Shown: positions 5,971 through 7,660 of the stretch, piece by piece
How the letters are laid out: every line of letters starts with the position of its first letter
Numbering within the stretch: position 1 is the stretch's first letter
Source: CBCXVS01 sp965178525
GTDB taxonomy: Bacteria; Tectomicrobia; Entotheonellia; Entotheonellales; Entotheonellaceae
Assembly (NCBI GenBank): GCA_965178525.1
Contig: CBCXVS010000329.1
Span: 1 to 7,660 of the forward strand
Direction: 5' to 3'
Length of the DNA stretch: 7,660 nt
Notes under the pieces: model-generated
What the model was told of the DNA's origin: nothing
Database searches by the model: none
The model's input: the letters and a program-made list of their open reading frames with translations, nothing else
Translations under genes and position numbers: made by a program

Positions 5971-6447
5971 ACTATAGTGTTCACGTTGGGTCGTCTCATC
6001 TTGTGACCGGCGATAGCTTCTTTCAGTCGCATCAATAATCAGTTGATCCACACCTGACAACGCCTCCCTCAACGACTCTGGGGTCTTCAACTCTCGATAA
6101 GGCATGAGGTCTAACTGCACTAACGTGTCATACAGGATGGGAGAGAGCTTATGGAGATTTTCATTCGCTTTCGAACGTACCATACCAAATTGTGCACCAA
6201 GAACATCAAACGTCGGATACGTCTTGTAATAATATAGAACGAACAGGAGTTTGTCTGACAGAGTGGGTAATTTGCCTTTGATACCTGCACCCGGCTTTCG
6301 GCTGCGTTTGCCAGCTTGGACACCCTCCTCATAGCGTTTTTGCTGAGCCTGTTGATAGACGTGGCTGAAGGCGGGCAGCAAGAAGTCAAATTGCGTCTGA
6401 GACACACCGGTTAAGGCTTTCATCTGCCGATCATCTCGGATAACCAA
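5920..6447 (-). CDS. IS5-family transposase, N-terminal part (first frame)
   Basis: The 175-codon frame begins with TTG at 6447; ATG at 6423 (Met9 of the longer form, reading MKALTGVSQTQF) is an alternative start, and neither has a good Shine-Dalgarno sequence. Residues about 10-100 form the helix-turn-helix region typical of IS5-type elements (LTGVSQTQFDFLLPAF; KLPTLSDKLLFVLYYYKTYPT; LGAQFGMVRSKANENLHKL). The first catalytic Asp lies in DQLIIDATERSYRRSQD, followed by REHYSGKKK. Just after the A8 run (5967-5960) this frame stops resembling a transposase and ends at 5920, while the other frame continues SHTLKN as expected. The catalytic triad is therefore split between two frames, and the protein is inactive unless frames are joined by slippage. 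Confidence 0.82.
   Translation of the reverse strand: MVIRDDRQMKALTGVSQTQFDFLLPAFSHVYQQAQQKRYEEGVQAGKRSRKPGAGIKGKLPTLSDKLLFVLYYYKTYPTFDVLGAQFGMVRSKANENLHKLSPILYDTLVQLDLMPYRELKTPESLREALSGVDQLIIDATERSYRRSQDETTQREHYSGKKKPYAEKYSDVDAG
5960..5967 (-). other. A8 run at the transposase frame junction
   Basis: Zero-frame codons GGT-AAA-AAA-AAG contain eight A residues. The second frame is reached by losing one A or gaining two, not by a simple -1 ribosomal slip, which would meet a TGA three codons later. The usual IS5-type spacing GKKKxHTLK suggests an ancestral run of ten. Polymerase slippage, a real indel or a sequencing indel would all fit. Confidence 0.55.
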
Positions 6448-6500
6448 TGACCTGGCTGGGCTCCCTCCATCGTTTGGGGGAGGATAGCCTACCTCATTAA

Positions 6501-6517
6501 CTATTGGGGAACAACCC
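6501..6517 (-). repeat. Right terminal inverted repeat of the IS
   Basis: On the minus strand it reads GGGTTGTTCCCCAATAG, matching the left end at 15 of 17 positions. It lies upstream of the transposase start and is followed outward by TA. Confidence 0.8.
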
Positions 6518-6607
6518 TAGTATGTGACGGCATCGCCATCTGCGCAGCACAATGGGGCTGATAAGCACCCGAAGGCATTGATGTCATTGATACGAAGCAG
6601 ACGAGAC

Positions 6608-6636
6608 TTGCAAGGTTTATAAGTGAGGTATATATT
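6608..6636 (+). promoter_or_regulatory. Promoter of the vapBC operon
   Basis: TTGCAA (6608-6613), a 17-base spacer and TATATT (6631-6636) form a good sigma-70-like promoter. It lies about 40 bases before the vapB start, and its -10 overlaps the first of two AT-rich repeats, as expected for autoregulation by the VapBC complex. Confidence 0.6.
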
Positions 6637-6648
6637 TCAGTATATATT
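6628..6648 (+). promoter_or_regulatory. Operator-like repeat pair GTATATATT ahead of vapB
   Basis: Two copies of GTATATATT lie at 6628-6636 and 6640-6648, 12 bases apart. Their TATATA cores are also self-complementary, so the site reads both as a direct and as an inverted repeat. It covers the -10 element and the predicted transcript start. A VapB-type antitoxin is a plausible binder; this is inference from position. Confidence 0.5.
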
Positions 6649-6661
6649 AAAAAGTCTGTAC

Positions 6662-6667
6662 AGGAGG
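6662..6667 (+). promoter_or_regulatory. Strong ribosome binding site of vapB
   Basis: AGGAGG lies 7 bases before the ATG at 6675. It fixes the antitoxin start and suggests high antitoxin translation compared with the toxin, which has only translational coupling. Confidence 0.8.
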
Positions 6668-6674
6668 AGACGCG

Positions 6675-6905
6675 ATGGAAACGGCAAAACTTTTCAAGAA
6701 TGGTGAAAGTCAGGCGGTGAGACTGCCTAAAGCATTCCGTTTTTCAGGGGATGAAGTCTACATCAAGAAAGTCGGCAGTGCCGTTGTGTTGTTGCCGATG
6801 GACGATCCTTGGAGGCCACTTTTAGCAGCGATGGGGCAAGCATCGGATGATTTTATGGCTGAGCGGCTGCAGCCTCAAGACCACCGGGAAGTCTCTTTCG
6901 AATGA
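6675..6905 (+). CDS. vapB: Type II antitoxin, VapB family (AbrB/MazE-like DNA-binding)
   Basis: This 76-residue antitoxin should neutralise the VapC nuclease by wrapping its C-terminus over the active site, and should repress the operon through its N-terminal domain. Residues 1-45 form a swapped-hairpin AbrB/SpoVT fold: KLFKNGESQAVRLPKAFRF (5-23), then GDEVYIKKVGSAVVLLP. This is the standard VapB pattern, in which NG.SQAVR.P contacts DNA. The acidic and flexible tail, SDDFMAERLQPQDHREVSFE (57-76), resembles the usual toxin-binding segment (DDFMAER). A strong Shine-Dalgarno sequence and a promoter with operator-like repeats precede it. It overlaps vapC by ATGA, which points to coupled translation. 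Nothing appears broken. Confidence 0.92.
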   Translation: METAKLFKNGESQAVRLPKAFRFSGDEVYIKKVGSAVVLLPMDDPWRPLLAAMGQASDDFMAERLQPQDHREVSFE

Positions 6906-7309
6906 GATACATGCTTGATACGAATACCTGTATTTACGCCATGCGGCAGCGATCTCCCTATATGGCGCGCCGGATACGAAGGTCGAGAATCGGTGACATT
7001 GGCATTTCAACTATGGTGCTTTCGGAGCTGCAATATGGCGTTATCAAAAGTTCCCAGAAGCAACGCAATCAGGCGGTATTAGAAGCATTTGCGGCTTCGC
7101 TTGCGATCGCACCTTACGATGCCCAGGCTGCAGTTGTTTATGGGCCTGTTCGCGCCATGCTGGAGAAGCAAGGACAACCTATCGGCCCCATCGATCTTCT
7201 CATTGCCGCCCACGCGCTTAGCCTCGGCGTCACCCTGGTGACCCGCAATACTCGGGAATTTAACCGAGTGCCTGGGCTTCGAGTAGAAGACTGGATACGG
7301 GATCGTTGA
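6902..7309 (+). CDS. vapC: Type II toxin, VapC family PIN-domain ribonuclease
   Basis: This 135-residue PIN-domain endoribonuclease belongs to a family that cuts tRNA or rRNA and so stops translation when freed from VapB. The metal-binding acids are in place: Asp6 in MLDTNTCIYAM, Glu42 in STMVLSELQYG, and Asp98 in GPIDLLIAAHAL. The last motif, TLVTRNTREFNRVPGLRVEDW (111-131), has Asn116 and Glu119 at the fourth site, a common arrangement in this subfamily. The length is typical and all core motifs are intact, so the toxin is probably functional. The start ATG sits inside the vapB stop (ATGA, 6902-6905). Downstream, only about 6 bases separate its stop from a truncated EF-P gene, and the operon has no terminator of its own that I can see. 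Confidence 0.94.
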   Translation: MRYMLDTNTCIYAMRQRSPYMARRIRRSRIGDIGISTMVLSELQYGVIKSSQKQRNQAVLEAFAASLAIAPYDAQAAVVYGPVRAMLEKQGQPIGPIDLLIAAHALSLGVTLVTRNTREFNRVPGLRVEDWIRDR

Positions 7310-7315
7310 TGTGGC

Positions 7316-7660
7316 AGGACGTTTCGGTCCGGCGACAAGGTCGAGGATGTCCGTCTCGAGCGTCGAAAGATGCAGTTTCTCTACCGGAGTGACGCGCTGT
7401 TCACATTCATGGATAACGAGACGTTCGAACAGTTCGAGCTCGACGAAGGGACGGTTGGGGATACCGTCAAGTATCTGAAGGAGAACGAGACGTGCGACGT
7501 CCTCGTCACGGAAAACCGGGCTATCGGCTTGGAGCTGCCCATTTTCGTTTCCCTGGCGGTGACACAGACCGATCCCGGTGTTCGCGGGGACACGGCCAGC
7601 GGTGGCAGCAAGCCGGCCGTCGTGGAAACGGGCGCCACTGTTCAGGTACCGCTTTTCGTC
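7316..7660 (+). pseudogene. efp: Elongation factor P gene body lacking its N-terminal domain (5'-truncated; runs off the window)
   Basis: The frame reads RTFRSGDKVEDV, RLERRKMQFLYRSDALFTFM, DNETFEQFELD, then TVKYLKENETCDVLV, and near the window end TDPGVRGDTASGGSKPAVVE followed by TGATVQVPLFV. This is unmistakably EF-P from about residue 59 onward: OB domain II and the start of domain III. EF-P binds between the ribosomal P and E sites and relieves stalling at polyproline. Domain I, with the tip Lys/Arg near residue 34 that reaches the peptidyl-tRNA, is missing: the frame meets the vapC stop (TGA, 7307-7309) just upstream. The first in-frame ATG is at 7371, with no ribosome site. Upstream EF-P sequence does not appear elsewhere in the window. 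I read it as a non-functional remnant, and expect an intact efp elsewhere in the genome. Confidence 0.88.

Larger units (their letters stand above)
5513..6517. mobile_element. IS5-family-like insertion sequence (about 1005 bp) with imperfect terminal inverted repeats
   Basis: The left end reads GAGTTGTTCCTCAATAG (5513-5529) and the right end, on the minus strand, reads GGGTTGTTCCCCAATAG (6517-6501): 15 of 17 positions match. A TA directly precedes the left end (5511-5512) and directly follows the right end (6518-6519), consistent with the short TA duplication reported for some IS5 subgroups; a slightly longer repeat beginning TAG is an alternative border. The element carries one DDE transposase on the minus strand, split over two frames. 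It sits inside the last codons of msrP, whose stop codon (5527-5529) and the transposase stop (5525-5523) both lie within the left repeat. Joining the flanks would let the msrP frame read AAT AGT ATG TGA. Confidence 0.8.

Noticed and set aside
1..7660. CRISPR array, tRNA or rRNA genes, and a defence or secretion gene cluster
   Set aside because: No regularly spaced repeats, cloverleaf-like sequence or rRNA motifs seen, and the gene set (DNA repair, permease, sulfotransferase, MsrP, IS, vapBC) does not form such a system.

Overview
The window looks like an accessory, rearranged stretch of a Gram-negative bacterial chromosome of moderately high GC. The envelope is diderm-like: there is a lipoprotein signal, a Tat-exported periplasmic molybdoenzyme and a polytopic AI-2E-family permease. 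The sequence alone does not identify the species. Intact-looking genes alternate with gene fragments, frame-disrupted genes and one insertion sequence.

Layout, left to right. Positions 1-349 hold nothing recognisable. On the minus strand, 350-838 encodes an O6-alkylguanine-DNA alkyltransferase (Ogt/MGMT). Positions 971-1120 hold what may be a decayed scrap of a Fis-type helix-turn-helix, followed by a promoter candidate. On the plus strand, a PKD-domain lipoprotein (1226-2106, broken by a frame change near 1790-1825) is followed after 17 bp by an AI-2E/PerM-family permease (2124-3167); the two are probably co-transcribed. Convergent to these is a sulfotransferase on the minus strand. It is intact through both PAPS-binding motifs, but its C-terminal quarter lies in the -1 frame beyond an A6 run (3270-4297 overall). 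Upstream of it, also on the minus strand, is the C-terminal tail of a sugar ABC-transporter permease (4368-4514), a remnant. Next on the plus strand is msrP (yedY), the molybdopterin methionine-sulfoxide reductase. An IS5-like element of about 1.0 kb (5513-6517, flanked by TA/TA) has inserted into its last codons. The IS transposase is itself split into two frames at an A8 run. Beyond the IS is a complete vapBC toxin-antitoxin operon with promoter and operator-like repeats (6608-7309). It abuts, within about 6 bp, an EF-P gene body that lacks its first domain (7316 to the window end).

How the genes relate: only the lipoprotein/permease pair and vapBC look like operons. MsrP and Ogt are both damage-repair enzymes, one for oxidised periplasmic protein methionines and one for alkylated DNA, but they are not physically coupled. 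The strongest theme is genome flux: three fragments, three frame breaks (two exactly at poly-A/T runs, the third possibly at a G5 run), one IS and one TA module in 7.7 kb. I did not find a convincing new multi-gene system. The items most worth a second look are the slippery-site frameshift in the sulfotransferase, the Tat-plus-lipobox MsrP without MsrQ, and the vapBC/EF-P junction.
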